Part shown: positions 43,568 through 51,719 of the stretch, piece after piece
Layout of the letters: the number at the start of each line of letters is the position of its first letter
Position numbering within the stretch: the first letter of the stretch is position 1
Assembly: GCA_964596125.1 (NCBI GenBank)
Contig: CAZQRP010000003.1
Location: forward strand, 154,184-218,183
DNA: 64,000 nucleotides
Origin: CAZQRP01 sp964596125
Lineage (GTDB): Bacteria; Chloroflexota; Dehalococcoidia; GIF9; UBA5629
Direction: 5' to 3'
Notes under the pieces: generated by a model
The model's database searches: none
What the model saw: only the letters and a program-made list of their open reading frames with translations
What the model was told of the DNA's origin: nothing
Program-made: the position numbers and the translations under genes

Positions 43568-43596
43568 TTGACATTATTCCTGTATAAAGGTATAAT
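43568..43596 (+). promoter_or_regulatory. Perfect sigma-70 promoter for the excisionase-like gene
   Basis: TTGACA (43568-43573), 17 bases, TATAAT (43591-43596); both hexamers are exact. The predicted start is about 8 bases before ATG 43612, leaving little or no leader. Confidence 0.85.
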
Positions 43597-43611
43597 AGTC
43601 TCAAATAAGCC

Positions 43612-43788
43612 ATGCATAGCGTAGAAGAAGCAGCTCAAAAACTGGGCCTTGATACCAGTCAAGTAAGACGGTTATTGCGGTCTGGTCAAATCAAAGGCAA
43701 GAAATGGGGCAGGGACTGGATGGTGCTGGAGTTGAACTACAAGCGGAAGAGGAAGCCAAAACAACATAAAGGAGAAAAACATGAGTGA
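43612..43788 (+). CDS. Excisionase-like HTH protein
   Basis: A 58-residue protein with a MerR/HTH_17-type helix-turn-helix: SVEEAAQKLGLDTSQVRRLLRSG followed by a wing IKGKKWGRDWMV, then a lysine-rich tail. Small proteins of this kind act as excisionases or recombination directionality factors for tyrosine recombinases. It lies in the same integrated element as the recombinase at 39666 and overlaps the next gene by 8 nt. It has a consensus promoter immediately upstream. Confidence 0.75.
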   Translation: MHSVEEAAQKLGLDTSQVRRLLRSGQIKGKKWGRDWMVLELNYKRKRKPKQHKGEKHE

Positions 43789-44473
43789 AGATGAAAATAA
43801 CATATTCCATAAGAAATATAATAAACCATTCAAAGAATTGGAGGATAAGGAAAGACAGCCTTTTTTTAAACATTATGATAGATGTGAAAAATTTTGGAGA
43901 CACTGGACTACAACGATATGGAGTATTCCATCAGTAGCCTCAGCCATTAACATTGGTGCATATACCCTAATATTTACAAGTGACATGACTGACAAAGAGA
44001 AAATTATACTAGCAGGAATTTTATCACTACTAAACCTTGCTCTTACACTTGGATTATGGAAGCATCAGAATATGCAAAAGAAATTCGGACAACAGATAAT
44101 AGATGCAGAGGATTATGCGTCTATTCCAGTAATAGATTATGGGAATTTTATAAAACACTGGAGCGGTAGTTGGGCTTATGTTTTGGCAATGATATTCATT
44201 ACTCTAATAAGCCTTGTATTTAATATCAATTTATTATTTGCTAATAAAATAATTCCAGTTTCAATCCATATCCCATCTAATTGTATTTACTTCATACCAA
44301 TTATAGGTTTAGTATTGGTTGTCCTTTATGTAATATTTTGGCCTCCAATCAAAATCTGTTACATTCGTATCAAAAAAAAGATAGAAGCCAAAAGAAATGC
44401 GAAGAATGCTCAATCTAATTCAGGTTTGCCTGTGACACAGGATACCAATGGTTCAAGTCCGCAGCAAAGATAA
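43781..44473 (+). CDS. Unknown membrane protein with four helices
   Basis: A 230-residue protein: charged N-terminus (MSEDENNIFHKKYNKPFKE), four hydrophobic segments (IPSVASAINIGAYTLIF; IILAGILSLLNLALTLGLW; VLAMIFITLISLVFNINLLF; IPIIGLVLVVLYVIFWPP) and a basic, polar tail. GGAG lies about 6 nt before ATG. The layout (two helix pairs with cytoplasmic ends) resembles membrane effectors of some defence systems, but no specific family is recognised. It ends 15 bases before the right attachment site. Confidence 0.7.
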   Translation: MSEDENNIFHKKYNKPFKELEDKERQPFFKHYDRCEKFWRHWTTTIWSIPSVASAINIGAYTLIFTSDMTDKEKIILAGILSLLNLALTLGLWKHQNMQKKFGQQIIDAEDYASIPVIDYGNFIKHWSGSWAYVLAMIFITLISLVFNINLLFANKIIPVSIHIPSNCIYFIPIIGLVLVVLYVIFWPPIKICYIRIKKKIEAKRNAKNAQSNSGLPVTQDTNGSSPQQR

Positions 44474-44488
44474 CACCACCGCAGTCAC

Positions 44489-44533
44489 GACTGGCAGTCA
44501 GAAGGTAGTGGGTTCGAATCCCATCAGCTCCAC
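44489..44533 (+). repeat. Right attachment site (tRNA-Ala 3' copy)
   Basis: Identical over 45 bases to 39533-39577 of tRNA-Ala, covering the anticodon loop to the first C of CCA. The 5' half of the tRNA is absent, so this is not a functional tRNA. It marks the right end of the integrated element. Confidence 0.93.
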
Positions 44534-44767
44534 TTAGCTTCAAAAATCGACCACATACTGTACCGAACAAAGAACCGCCCCATGTATTAAACCCGATCTC
44601 TTGTTCCCTTTTAATTGTCCCTGCAATACTATTCAATTTGCACGAAAACTCAGAATGTGACACTTAAGGAAACTGCAAAACGGTATAACTATTTTTCACT
44701 TGCTCAGCTAACGATGTACAATAAGGAAAATAAAGTCAGCCATACCCGCTTGGGAAAGGAGGCTAAA

Positions 44768-45151
44768 ATGGCAGAGAAGCCACTAGTATTTCGACTGGAG
44801 ACCGGCGGTGCACAGCCATCACAGTCATCACCTATCATCAGGCAAGAGCTCATGGCCACAGAGGGCAGCAGAGCAGAAGTTGCCCGCATCGCTCCAGGGG
44901 TCACACCGTGGCACCATCATGGTGAATACGATACCTATGTCTATGGCATCTCCAGTGGTGCTTCCGGACGGATTGAGTTTGGTCCTGGGGGCAAAGAGTC
45001 CATCGAGGTTAGCGTGGGCGAGGTCGTTTACGTGCCCAAGCACATCATCCACCGTGACGTCACTCTTGGTTCAGAGCCCGCCTTCGTCTTCGTGGTCCGG
45101 GTCGGCACGGGGCAACCTGTGTTTAATGTCGATGGCCCGGAGCCTGAGTAG
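44768..45151 (+). CDS. Cupin-domain protein
   Basis: A 127-residue single-cupin protein. Cupin motif 1 is partly visible as TPWHHHGEYDTYVYGISSG, with His-His-His and a Glu as metal ligands; motif 2 is PKHIIHRDV. Start ATG 44768 follows AAAGGAGG. Cupins of this size serve as dioxygenases, isomerases or sensors; the substrate cannot be told. Its GC-rich codon use contrasts with the AT-rich neighbours, suggesting separate arrival. Confidence 0.85.
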   Translation: MAEKPLVFRLETGGAQPSQSSPIIRQELMATEGSRAEVARIAPGVTPWHHHGEYDTYVYGISSGASGRIEFGPGGKESIEVSVGEVVYVPKHIIHRDVTLGSEPAFVFVVRVGTGQPVFNVDGPEPE

Positions 45152-45267
45152 TTTCGGTAAATAATACGCATGGCCTGTCCAACGCGACCCTGGAGCGGCA
45201 GTCTGTTACACAGACAAGGCCATATTGAACGGCCCAAATAAAGCTGAGGCTTGATTAGCCGGTATCA

Positions 45268-45534
45268 TCAGGCTATGCACAGAAGACACCTCGATAAAGA
45301 CCGATAACCAGCCTTGTATTCATGGTATAGTCTAACGCTGTATGACGTTAGCCATGATTTGTCTTCGACAGCGGCGGCAGGGGCATTTTTCTTCACAGAC
45401 TCGATACCATTTTTTGCGCTGTCCTTGGATGTGTATCCTTCGCCTGAATTGGCTATCATCTGCCCATTAGAAGCCATTAGCCTCCAGCGAAATTCGCCCT
45501 TTTTATCTTTGTACAACTCAAATCTTGCCACCAT
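45268..45534 (-). CDS. DUF1508 (YegP-like) protein
   Basis: An 88-residue protein containing one DUF1508 unit: FELYKDKKGEFRWRLMASNGQMIANSGEGYTSKDSAKNGI (core motif FRWRL...NGQ...GY.SK). Such units normally end around AAVEDL; here about 30 residues follow (SWLTSYSVRLYHEYKAG and onward), likely an out-of-frame or acquired end. Family function unknown. A ribosome site (GAAGGAGG) precedes ATG. Confidence 0.8.
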   Translation of the reverse strand: MVARFELYKDKKGEFRWRLMASNGQMIANSGEGYTSKDSAKNGIESVKKNAPAAAVEDKSWLTSYSVRLYHEYKAGYRSLSRCLLCIA

Positions 45535-45681
45535 CCCTTCAATCCTCCTTCAAGTATTTACTATATTATGGGATGTATGTTCAACCATAATAAAAAACGA
45601 ATGCGTAAGGTATTCGTAAAAACCTTGCTCTAATAGCATCAGTAGTTTCATTTTCTGGGGCAGGTCACTGGTCTTTTGCTA

Positions 45682-46770
45682 TTACTTCACCAAATTCAAG
45701 TGCCAGAGATGTTCTGCATTGCCGTGAGCAAAGGCATGCGCCACTTCAAGTGGCAATTCTTTCATTGCCTCTCGCCAAAGGTCAACCTGGTCTAGATAAT
45801 ATCGACTCCAATCCGGAGCCCAGACACAATCCAATGCAAAAATAAACCGGTCAGGATGCTCGATCATTACTTGTTTCCAGTATGTCGAAAGACGATCGCT
45901 ATCGAACATATTAGTCCAGGGATGGCCGGACCTACTTGGCGCTCCCCTATCACGAGGATTCGCGTGTGATGTAGCAAAGAAGATATTAGGGTGTGCCTCA
46001 ATCAGTCGACGGACTTCGATATGGTCCAGCTGTCCCATGTGGTTTACAACAAAGGGGTGCTTTGGATTTTGAACAAGTAAGGCCTCAAATTTGGTCATGA
46101 AATCATCACGCAGCGCCCCAGCCGACGCAAACTCGATACTGACCACAAACGGCCACTTCTTTTGTATAGCGTAATTGAGAGCAGCTTGCACCCTCTCGTC
46201 ATCTGGGTAGACCACGAGTAGAGGAGTCTTGTCGGCTTTTGGAGCGTAGTACATCAGGACTTCTGCCATGGCACCGAATCCAGGCATATTCACCTGCTTC
46301 CTGAGAAAGGCATAATACCTTGGATCATTAGCGCTGTATAGTTCTTGGCTCTTAGTCCTGACTGCGGGGACAATCTTTCCAGGATGCCTAGAAGCAAAGG
46401 AAATCACTTCTTCTGGTGGTACTGCACCACCGGCCGCCCGGCTCGCCAAGATAGTGAGAGCAACCCCAGCCTTGTCCATCAGCTGTATTACTTTCTCTAG
46501 CTCAACGTGTTCATCAACCTGACTATGAGCATCGATGAAGGGTATTAGGGCTTCAGATATGAGGGCTGAGCTGGTTGGTTCAGAACGCTTCCACCATAAA
46601 TCCTCATCCTCCGCAAGTATGGCAGTCGGGGATTCAGTTGGGGCTGGTACGGATGGCTCTTCCTCCCTTTCCTCCATCTCATGCGGCGTTGGTGATGAAG
46701 TCGGAGCAGCACAAGACGCCACCAAAATCAAGGCAATTAGTGGAGCCAGCAGTAGCTTCATAAGCCTCAT
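45682..46770 (-). CDS. Amidohydrolase-like exported lipoprotein
   Basis: A 362-residue protein with a lipoprotein signal (KLLLAPLIALILVASC, lipobox Cys20) and a Pro/Glu/Thr linker, then an amidohydrolase-2-like TIM barrel. Visible motifs: FIDAHSQVDEH near the first metal site, VNHMGQLDHIEVRRLI, FALDCVWAP, and the C-terminal HGNAEHLW, similar to the GNxxRL end of the family. Substrate unknown. A truncated copy of its 3' end lies 110 bases upstream at 46880-46933. Confidence 0.83.
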   Translation of the reverse strand: MRLMKLLLAPLIALILVASCAAPTSSPTPHEMEEREEEPSVPAPTESPTAILAEDEDLWWKRSEPTSSALISEALIPFIDAHSQVDEHVELEKVIQLMDKAGVALTILASRAAGGAVPPEEVISFASRHPGKIVPAVRTKSQELYSANDPRYYAFLRKQVNMPGFGAMAEVLMYYAPKADKTPLLVVYPDDERVQAALNYAIQKKWPFVVSIEFASAGALRDDFMTKFEALLVQNPKHPFVVNHMGQLDHIEVRRLIEAHPNIFFATSHANPRDRGAPSRSGHPWTNMFDSDRLSTYWKQVMIEHPDRFIFALDCVWAPDWSRYYLDQVDLWREAMKELPLEVAHAFAHGNAEHLWHLNLVK

Positions 46771-46879
46771 TTAGTGACTCCTATTCTATCTTGATTATTG
46801 TTACCATTTTAATACAGGTCATCTTTTCAGTAAATCTCGTTGATAATATGATTTCCAATTGAACAGTCCGCCCTTTTGT

Positions 46880-46933
46880 TTACTTTACCAGATCCAGGTG
46901 CCACAAGCGTTCTGCGTTGCCGTGGGCAAAGGT
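46880..46933 (-). pseudogene. Remnant of a second amidohydrolase-like gene (3' end)
   Basis: The minus strand reads TFAHGNAERLWHLDLVK then TAA, matching the last 17 residues of the adjacent intact protein (AFAHGNAEHLWHLNLVK) with a few changes. Similarity stops abruptly at 46933. It is the C-terminal stub of a paralogue, next to tail repeat 2. Confidence 0.88.
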
Positions 46934-47084
46934 GACCTGCCCCCGATATTTGTACCACTTTTTAAGTAGTTGCCACAGCTAATGACCTCCACCTTAACAA
47001 CCTGTCCAAATTCCGGGGACCACCTCATACTGCTGATAATAACATCTCGCAGAGATGACTAGGTTATATACTCAGGCTCAGGGA

Positions 47085-47144
47085 TTTGAAGACGTCTTTC
47101 AGAGGTACGTGCTGGCTAGTCCGATGGATAGGTTAATACATTAG
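47085..47144 (+). repeat. Integrase-tail repeat 2
   Basis: Reads FEDVFQRYVLASPMDRLIH then TAG. Similarity extends left to about 47052 and includes the active-site Tyr codon region (MTRLYTQAQG). It shares its last codons and about 20 bases after the stop with tail 7, so these two form a sub-pair. Confidence 0.92.
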
Positions 47145-47189
47145 ACAAGATATTATCAAGCCAGTCAGATCTGAGGATAGGTTGATATA

Positions 47190-47477
47190 CTAACTGTTCT
47201 TCTTCCATATTTTCCTGGCAACCAAACCAATTAAAAGCGCAATTATTCCCGCAACAGTAAGAAAAAAACCATAATCAAATAACGGGTTTGTTATAATAGA
47301 TACTATTAGGAGAATGAACCCTAGAGTAAAAGCGGTAATTCCTATTACAAAAATCCCAATGTAGTATTGCCCCTGATATATTCCTTCCCTTTTCCTTTTC
47401 GAGACCATTATTGCCATTGTTATTCCTACTACAATTAGTACGGCTCTAATGATCCACAGTACCCAATCTATACTCAT
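47190..47477 (-). CDS. Small three-helix membrane protein
   Basis: A 95-residue protein with hydrophobic segments WVLWIIRAVLIVVGITMAIMV, YYIGIFVIGITAFTLGFILLIV and YGFFLTVAGIIALLIGLVA, ending in basic KIWKKNS. GGAAAGG lies upstream of ATG. It is the sole gene between tails 2 and 3. Function unknown. Confidence 0.75.
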   Translation of the reverse strand: MSIDWVLWIIRAVLIVVGITMAIMVSKRKREGIYQGQYYIGIFVIGITAFTLGFILLIVSIITNPLFDYGFFLTVAGIIALLIGLVARKIWKKNS

Positions 47478-47556
47478 TCGCTTGTTTTCCTTTCCTAGGT
47501 CACAGTATTATACAAAGTTAATTGGTAATGAAATCAGTTATAACAAGTAAATGGAA

Positions 47557-47616
47557 TTTGAGGATATATTCAAGAGACATATGGTAGCCAGTCCGGTATA
47601 CCGATTGGGTAAATAG
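47557..47616 (+). repeat. Integrase-tail repeat 3
   Basis: Reads FEDIFKRHMVASPVYRLGK then TAG, without indel. Similarity starts at 47556 or 47557, so it lacks the catalytic Tyr region. An ATG lies at 47551 in frame, by chance or as a stub. Confidence 0.9.
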
Positions 47617-47642
47617 GACACCCAGACAGATACTAATTTGTT

Positions 47643-48083
47643 CTAGGGACGACCTTTTTCCATTTGCTTTTTCATAGAATTTACCATCATTTTTGCGAGC
47701 CAATTCGGAGCTGCCTGCTCAGCCATCGCAAATCTGTCGAAAACCTCAAAGTCCTCTACGACTTTATTGTCTACCAAGCGACTCACGATAATTCCCTTAT
47801 GTATGATTGGTTTGTTATTTTTAGTTGTTGCCTTCATTGTCCATACGGTAACGACTTTATCCCCTTCAGCTATAAGATCGTCAACGGTAAAGTGAACGTC
47901 GTGCAAGGCGGTACGTACATAGTTAAAAAATTGTTTAAGCTTCTGAATGCCCTTTATTTCGTGACCGCCAGGGCCACAGTAAATAACATCTGGAGAATAA
48001 AGTGCCTCCAATTTTTCTGCGTTACCTCCATTGAGTACATCCCAGACAAGCCGAACTATAGCTTTGTTTTGCTCTGTCGACAT
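47643..48083 (-). CDS. SnoaL-like (NTF2-fold) protein
   Basis: A 146-residue protein of the SnoaL/ester-cyclase type: IVRLVWDVLNGGNAEKLEALYSPDVIY, GIQKLKQFFNYVRTALHDVHFTVDDLIAEGDKVVTVWT. Members are small NTF2-fold hydrolases, cyclases or binding proteins. AAGGAGG lies 7 nt before ATG. It is the only gene between tails 3 and 4. The substrate is unknown. Confidence 0.87.
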   Translation of the reverse strand: MSTEQNKAIVRLVWDVLNGGNAEKLEALYSPDVIYCGPGGHEIKGIQKLKQFFNYVRTALHDVHFTVDDLIAEGDKVVTVWTMKATTKNNKPIIHKGIIVSRLVDNKVVEDFEVFDRFAMAEQAAPNWLAKMMVNSMKKQMEKGRP

Positions 48084-48125
48084 AGTATAGCCTCCTTCAT
48101 GCTATATGTATTGAATCTAATACAG

Positions 48126-48170
48126 AGGGGGCACTAAAAAACATCGTTAGTGACAATTATAGTGCCCCCT
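48126..48170 (-). terminator. Long-stem hairpin upstream of the SnoaL-like gene
   Basis: AGGGGGCACTA (48126-48136) and TAGTGCCCCCT (48160-48170) form a perfect 11-bp stem with a 23-base loop. On the plus strand it is followed by ATTT, not a long T-run. It could stop readthrough between cassettes or be a palindromic site. Confidence 0.45.
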
Positions 48171-48385
48171 ATTTCACAACCCTTACTCCTAATCCAATTT
48201 AATTTACTAGCAATCTCAATTCATTTACTACTACTCAATTCTAGTCTTCAGACTTAGCATGTGTCAATATAGCAGAACTATGAATCCAAACCTCTATCTT
48301 CTTTCCTGAAACCTCATATTAGTTATAGATAGCGTTGGGACATACTACGTTGGAAATGACAAGGAGATATACTCAGGCGTTAGGG

Positions 48386-48445
48386 TTTGAGGATGTATTT
48401 AAGAGACATGTGCAGGCGAGTCCGGTGGATAGGCTGGTCAGATAG
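48386..48445 (+). repeat. Integrase-tail repeat 4
   Basis: Reads FEDVFKRHVQASPVDRLVR then TAG. This is one of the longest copies: similarity to the integrase extends left to about 48320 and covers LGHTTLEMTRRYTQALG, including the His and Tyr of the active site. Confidence 0.93.
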
Positions 48446-48538
48446 GTATGATGGCAGCACTAAAATAGTAGTGCATATCCTATATTAAAAGTATTTCAAC
48501 ATGATATTACCCCAGCTTCATACATGTAAACATCTACG

Positions 48539-49195
48539 TTAATCCGATGGCCTGACGAATGTAATTGTATAATTAAACAAATTACCTTGTACCTGCTGAA
48601 GTTTAAAACCAGCTCCACTTGCCATTCTAATCGTTGTCCTTTTCCAAGGATAATCAGGGTCGACAAGTAATTCAGTTATCGCTAATGTACCATTGTTCTT
48701 CAGCACACGTTTGACCTCTTTGAGAGCTCTAGTCTTATCCGGGATTTCCTGAAGCACAGTTATCATACATACAAGCTCAATGGAATTATCTTGAAATGGG
48801 AGACTATAGGCATTGCCCAATATAGCCGTGATATTAGTAATACCTTCATATTCAACATAATGCAGTTTATTTTGAAGCTTATGTAGCATTTTAGTTTGTA
48901 TATCCAAAGCATATACTATCCCCTTATCTCCAACTTCTCGCCCAATGAATGTGGTATATGCACCACTTCCACAACCGATTTCCAGAACTGTCATATTCCC
49001 GGTAATACCACTTCGCTTTACCAACATATCCGGTGGTTGCATCTTTTTTCTCAGCTTGCTATCGAGAAAGTATGATACAAATGAAGGTGCCGGAAAATGA
49101 ATAAATTTTCTTAGTATTCTAGCACCTATTATTGCCATAAATATGAAGTATGCAAGTATGCTTCCAAGGACAATCAATACAATATTTAAGACCAC
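48539..49195 (-). CDS. Class I SAM-dependent methyltransferase
   Basis: A 218-residue protein with an N-terminal membrane helix (IVLIVLGSILAYFIFMAIIG) and a Rossmann methyltransferase fold: VLEIGCGSGAYTTFIG (motif I), YALDIQTKM (motif II) and ELVCMITVLQEIPDKTRALKEVKRVLKNNG (post-I region). The membrane anchor suggests a lipid or quinone-type substrate, which is inference. GGGAG precedes the GTG start. It is the only gene between tails 4 and 5. Confidence 0.9.
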   Translation of the reverse strand: MVLNIVLIVLGSILAYFIFMAIIGARILRKFIHFPAPSFVSYFLDSKLRKKMQPPDMLVKRSGITGNMTVLEIGCGSGAYTTFIGREVGDKGIVYALDIQTKMLHKLQNKLHYVEYEGITNITAILGNAYSLPFQDNSIELVCMITVLQEIPDKTRALKEVKRVLKNNGTLAITELLVDPDYPWKRTTIRMASGAGFKLQQVQGNLFNYTITFVRPSD

Positions 49196-49275
49196 GATTA
49201 CTCCCTATGTAATATTAAGAATGATTTGTAGGCGTATATTCTATCACAGCACTGTACGGTACACAGGCATTGGGA

Positions 49276-49335
49276 TTTGAGGATGTATTCAAGAGACATG
49301 TGGTGGCAAGCCCGGTGGACAGGCTGGTGAGGTAG
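49276..49335 (+). repeat. Integrase-tail repeat 5
   Basis: Reads FEDVFKRHVVASPVDRLVR then TAG. Similarity begins near 49259 (TQALG codons). Confidence 0.93.
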
Positions 49336-49532
49336 ATACCACATTAATTTGTGCACCAAATGCATAAATTGGGCGATTAAGAAAACGGTACGCCAAAACA
49401 TATACTCAAATAGAATTCTGTTGTTCAATTCTACTATAGTTATTAGAGAAATATGAGTAGGAAATAGGTATACATTCAGTTAAGATCAACTTTACATTAG
49501 TCTTTTCCCAATTGCTGATGTAGAATAATTGT

Positions 49533-50264
49533 ATGCAGCAGACATATCCATGTCCTAATTGTAGTTCCCCGGTTGCTTTTTCGTTTCGGTTTTGTGGAAA
49601 TTGTGGAACATATCTTAACTGGTCGACGCAACAATCGAACTATCGTCAACTAAGACTTCAGCAGAAAAAGACCGGGACATGGCTTCTTTTTATCGGCTTG
49701 ATGGCAATTGGCATTTTGACTGGTATATTGTTCACTTACGGAACCATTATCTCTGATTCATCCTCACAAGCATCTCTTTACTCAGCTACATCTATGCCTC
49801 AAACACAACCCGAACCTCTACTTCTATCTGCCACCGTACTTTCATCTCCCGGCCTATATACAGACCCAGGTCAAACGATTGATACTCTCACCCCATCATT
49901 TCGATGGAACAAAGTATCCGGTGCAGATTACTATTCTTTGATCATTAGCAAATTCCCCTACAGCTCCGGCGACATAGTCTATACGGTGGCTCAATTAGCG
50001 GGAACTTCATTGATACTACCTGGAAATGTGCTCGAATATGGACAAAGGTATCGCTGGACTATTGAGGCCCACAATAATACCAGTTCAAGTAGTGTCTCAA
50101 ATGCTTTGTATTTCCAAACGCCTCAATCTCCACCTTTGTCTCTACCTGATACAGCATCTCCATCAATCCCAAAATCACGTCAGCCAGCTTCAACACCAAT
50201 ATCTCCACCAGCGTCAGTTCCTCCATGGAATCCAGTGACTTTACCAGGCTGGACACCGATATGA
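49533..50264 (+). CDS. Zinc-ribbon membrane protein with exported FN3-like domain
   Basis: A 243-residue protein. The N-terminus is a zinc ribbon (CPNC at residues 7-10, CGNCGTYL at 21-28), followed by one membrane helix (WLLFIGLMAIGILTGILFTYG). The external part has a fibronectin-III-like module (LTPSFRWNKVSGADYYSLII, then YGQRYRWTIEAHN) and a Pro/Ser-rich tail ending PGWTPI. This is a common design of surface proteins of unknown role. It is the one cassette gene on the same strand as the tails, between tails 5 and 6. Confidence 0.8.
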   Translation: MQQTYPCPNCSSPVAFSFRFCGNCGTYLNWSTQQSNYRQLRLQQKKTGTWLLFIGLMAIGILTGILFTYGTIISDSSSQASLYSATSMPQTQPEPLLLSATVLSSPGLYTDPGQTIDTLTPSFRWNKVSGADYYSLIISKFPYSSGDIVYTVAQLAGTSLILPGNVLEYGQRYRWTIEAHNNTSSSSVSNALYFQTPQSPPLSLPDTASPSIPKSRQPASTPISPPASVPPWNPVTLPGWTPI

Positions 50265-50399
50265 CAAGGTTGATAAAGCACGTATCGGTGGATACGCTTA
50301 AAGGTATAAAAACCGTTAGAACAAAATAAAAGCGGCTTTCTTTCAGCGTTGGGGCATACAACACTGGAAATGACCGGGAGATATACACAGGCATTGGGA

Positions 50400-50459
50400 C
50401 TTGAGGATGTATTTAAGAGACATGTGCAGGCGAGTCCGGTGGATAATATTAAGGGGTAA
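50400..50459 (+). repeat. Integrase-tail repeat 6
   Basis: Reads LEDVFKRHVQASPVDNIKG then TAA. Similarity to the integrase begins near 50344 and includes LGHTTLEMTGRYTQ. The last four codons differ from all others, but the length is still 60 bases. Confidence 0.92.
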
Positions 50460-50494
50460 GTTATTTATTATGCTAGTTTTTATTTTATTTAATG

Positions 50495-50983
50495 TTATCT
50501 GGTATGAACTTGTAGATTACCACTAAGGACATTCCAAGGCCCTCCACTGGGATTTACACCACTCATACACTTGCTCAAAGCATTTGACTCAGTTAGAAAT
50601 TGACCCCATATTTGGTCTGCACCAGCACCTGGTTCACCACCATCATCCACTCGTATCAATACCCAAGGACCCCAACTAGGCACATTTGTATCAACAAGTT
50701 CGGCAGCAAAAATTATTGTATCTTCATCTACAACATTTACACATCGGACTTTAGCATGATACCAACCACCAGATGGTGTATAGTTCCATGCCTCTCCTTT
50801 TACTGGGCGACCATCTTTGGATGCATGCGCATTAAAGTCGAAGAAATATCCAGGTTGATAATATTCAAAGCAACCAGTAGCTTTCTCTGCTGGACCTTTG
50901 CCTTGACCATCTGCAAGAACTGCCCCTGACGTTAAGGTTAACAATAGAAAGGCTGTAACGATGATAATGATTAACTTACTCAA
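50495..50983 (-). CDS. Secreted protein, unknown
   Basis: A 162-residue protein with a clear Sec signal peptide (LIIIIVTAFLLLTLTSGAVLA, cleavage near ADG). The mature part is beta-rich with two Cys (VRCVNV, SKCMSG) and motifs GWYHAKVRCV and WGPWVLIRVDDGGEPGAGADQIWG, resembling exported post-COAP-like domains. TTG start with AGGAGGTAATATAAA upstream. Only gene between tails 6 and 7. Function unknown. Confidence 0.8.
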   Translation of the reverse strand: MSKLIIIIVTAFLLLTLTSGAVLADGQGKGPAEKATGCFEYYQPGYFFDFNAHASKDGRPVKGEAWNYTPSGGWYHAKVRCVNVVDEDTIIFAAELVDTNVPSWGPWVLIRVDDGGEPGAGADQIWGQFLTESNALSKCMSGVNPSGGPWNVLSGNLQVHTR

Positions 50984-51207
50984 TTTATATTACCTCCTTT
51001 TTAAAATAAAAAACCAACCCATCCAGGCCGGTTTCACTATTGACTCCATACCACCAAAGTGACCACATTCAGGTGGCATTTCAATGTCCCCTACGAATAT
51101 TCAGTTATGACTGTACTAATTTACACCTCAAATTGTCGCTTGTCAATATCACTAAACATCACTTTACCTTACAATTTTAAATATTTTTAGTCGTATATAA
51201 TTTCGAT

Positions 51208-51267
51208 TTTGAAGACGTGTTTAAGAGGCATGTATTAGCGAGCCCGGTGGATAGGTTGATACATTAG
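51208..51267 (+). repeat. Integrase-tail repeat 7
   Basis: Reads FEDVFKRHVLASPVDRLIH then TAG. Similarity starts at 51208, so the Tyr region is absent. It is closest to tail 2 at its end (LIH, and the bases after the stop). Confidence 0.92.
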
Positions 51268-51433
51268 ATAAAATGTTATCAACGCACAGAATAGTCTATA
51301 AGAGCACAGGGTCACACAAACATACGGATTTTTCTGCTTTTTAATGTTAATGCGCTTAAAGACCTAAATGGAGAAATATATGCAATTATGTATGCTCAGT
51401 TAATTGCTACAACTATTGGGCCGTAAGAATAGC

Positions 51434-51619
51434 CTATAGACTGCTCTTTATCTTAGCTGCAATAACCGTAAGGAAGAAACTGGTCATAGCTATTGCGCTA
51501 GCAATCATTGTCATCGCTTCACTCAGCCCAAAAAACCATGATTGAATAATCAGGTTAATAAGCATCACCCAGGCAAATATGAACAGTACCCATGTACTTA
51601 TGTTCGCTAAAGCTTTCAT
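51434..51619 (-). CDS. Small two-helix membrane protein
   Basis: A 61-residue protein (start ATG 51619 with AAAGGGG 8 nt upstream; the frame extends further but without a ribosome site). Two hydrophobic helices: TWVLFIFAWVMLINLIIQSWF and MIASAIAMTSFFLTVIAA. Only gene between tails 7 and 8. Unknown function. Confidence 0.65.
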   Translation of the reverse strand: MKALANISTWVLFIFAWVMLINLIIQSWFFGLSEAMTMIASAIAMTSFFLTVIAAKIKSSL

Positions 51620-51719
51620 TTTCCAAACCCCTTTCCTATTTTTAATTCTGATAATTATATTATCTATGGATATCATGTCAATAGCCTGCAACATACCCGA
51701 CATATTTCAGGCGCTAGGA

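Larger units (their letters stand above)
39533..44533 (+). mobile_element. Integrated element at tRNA-Ala, about 5 kb
   Basis: A 45-bp sequence of the tRNA 3' part (39533-39577) is repeated without mismatch at 44489-44533, the signature of tyrosine-recombinase integration into a tRNA. Between them lie a complete tyrosine recombinase starting 86 bases after the tRNA, a small membrane protein, one integrase-tail repeat, a TMEM175-like protein, a double-HEPN protein, an excisionase-like protein and a membrane protein. The repeats are still identical, so the insertion is young or under selection. Confidence 0.85.

Noticed and set aside
44487..44540. Second tRNA-Ala gene
   Set aside because: Only the 3' part is present; no 5' acceptor or D-arm, so it is an attachment site.
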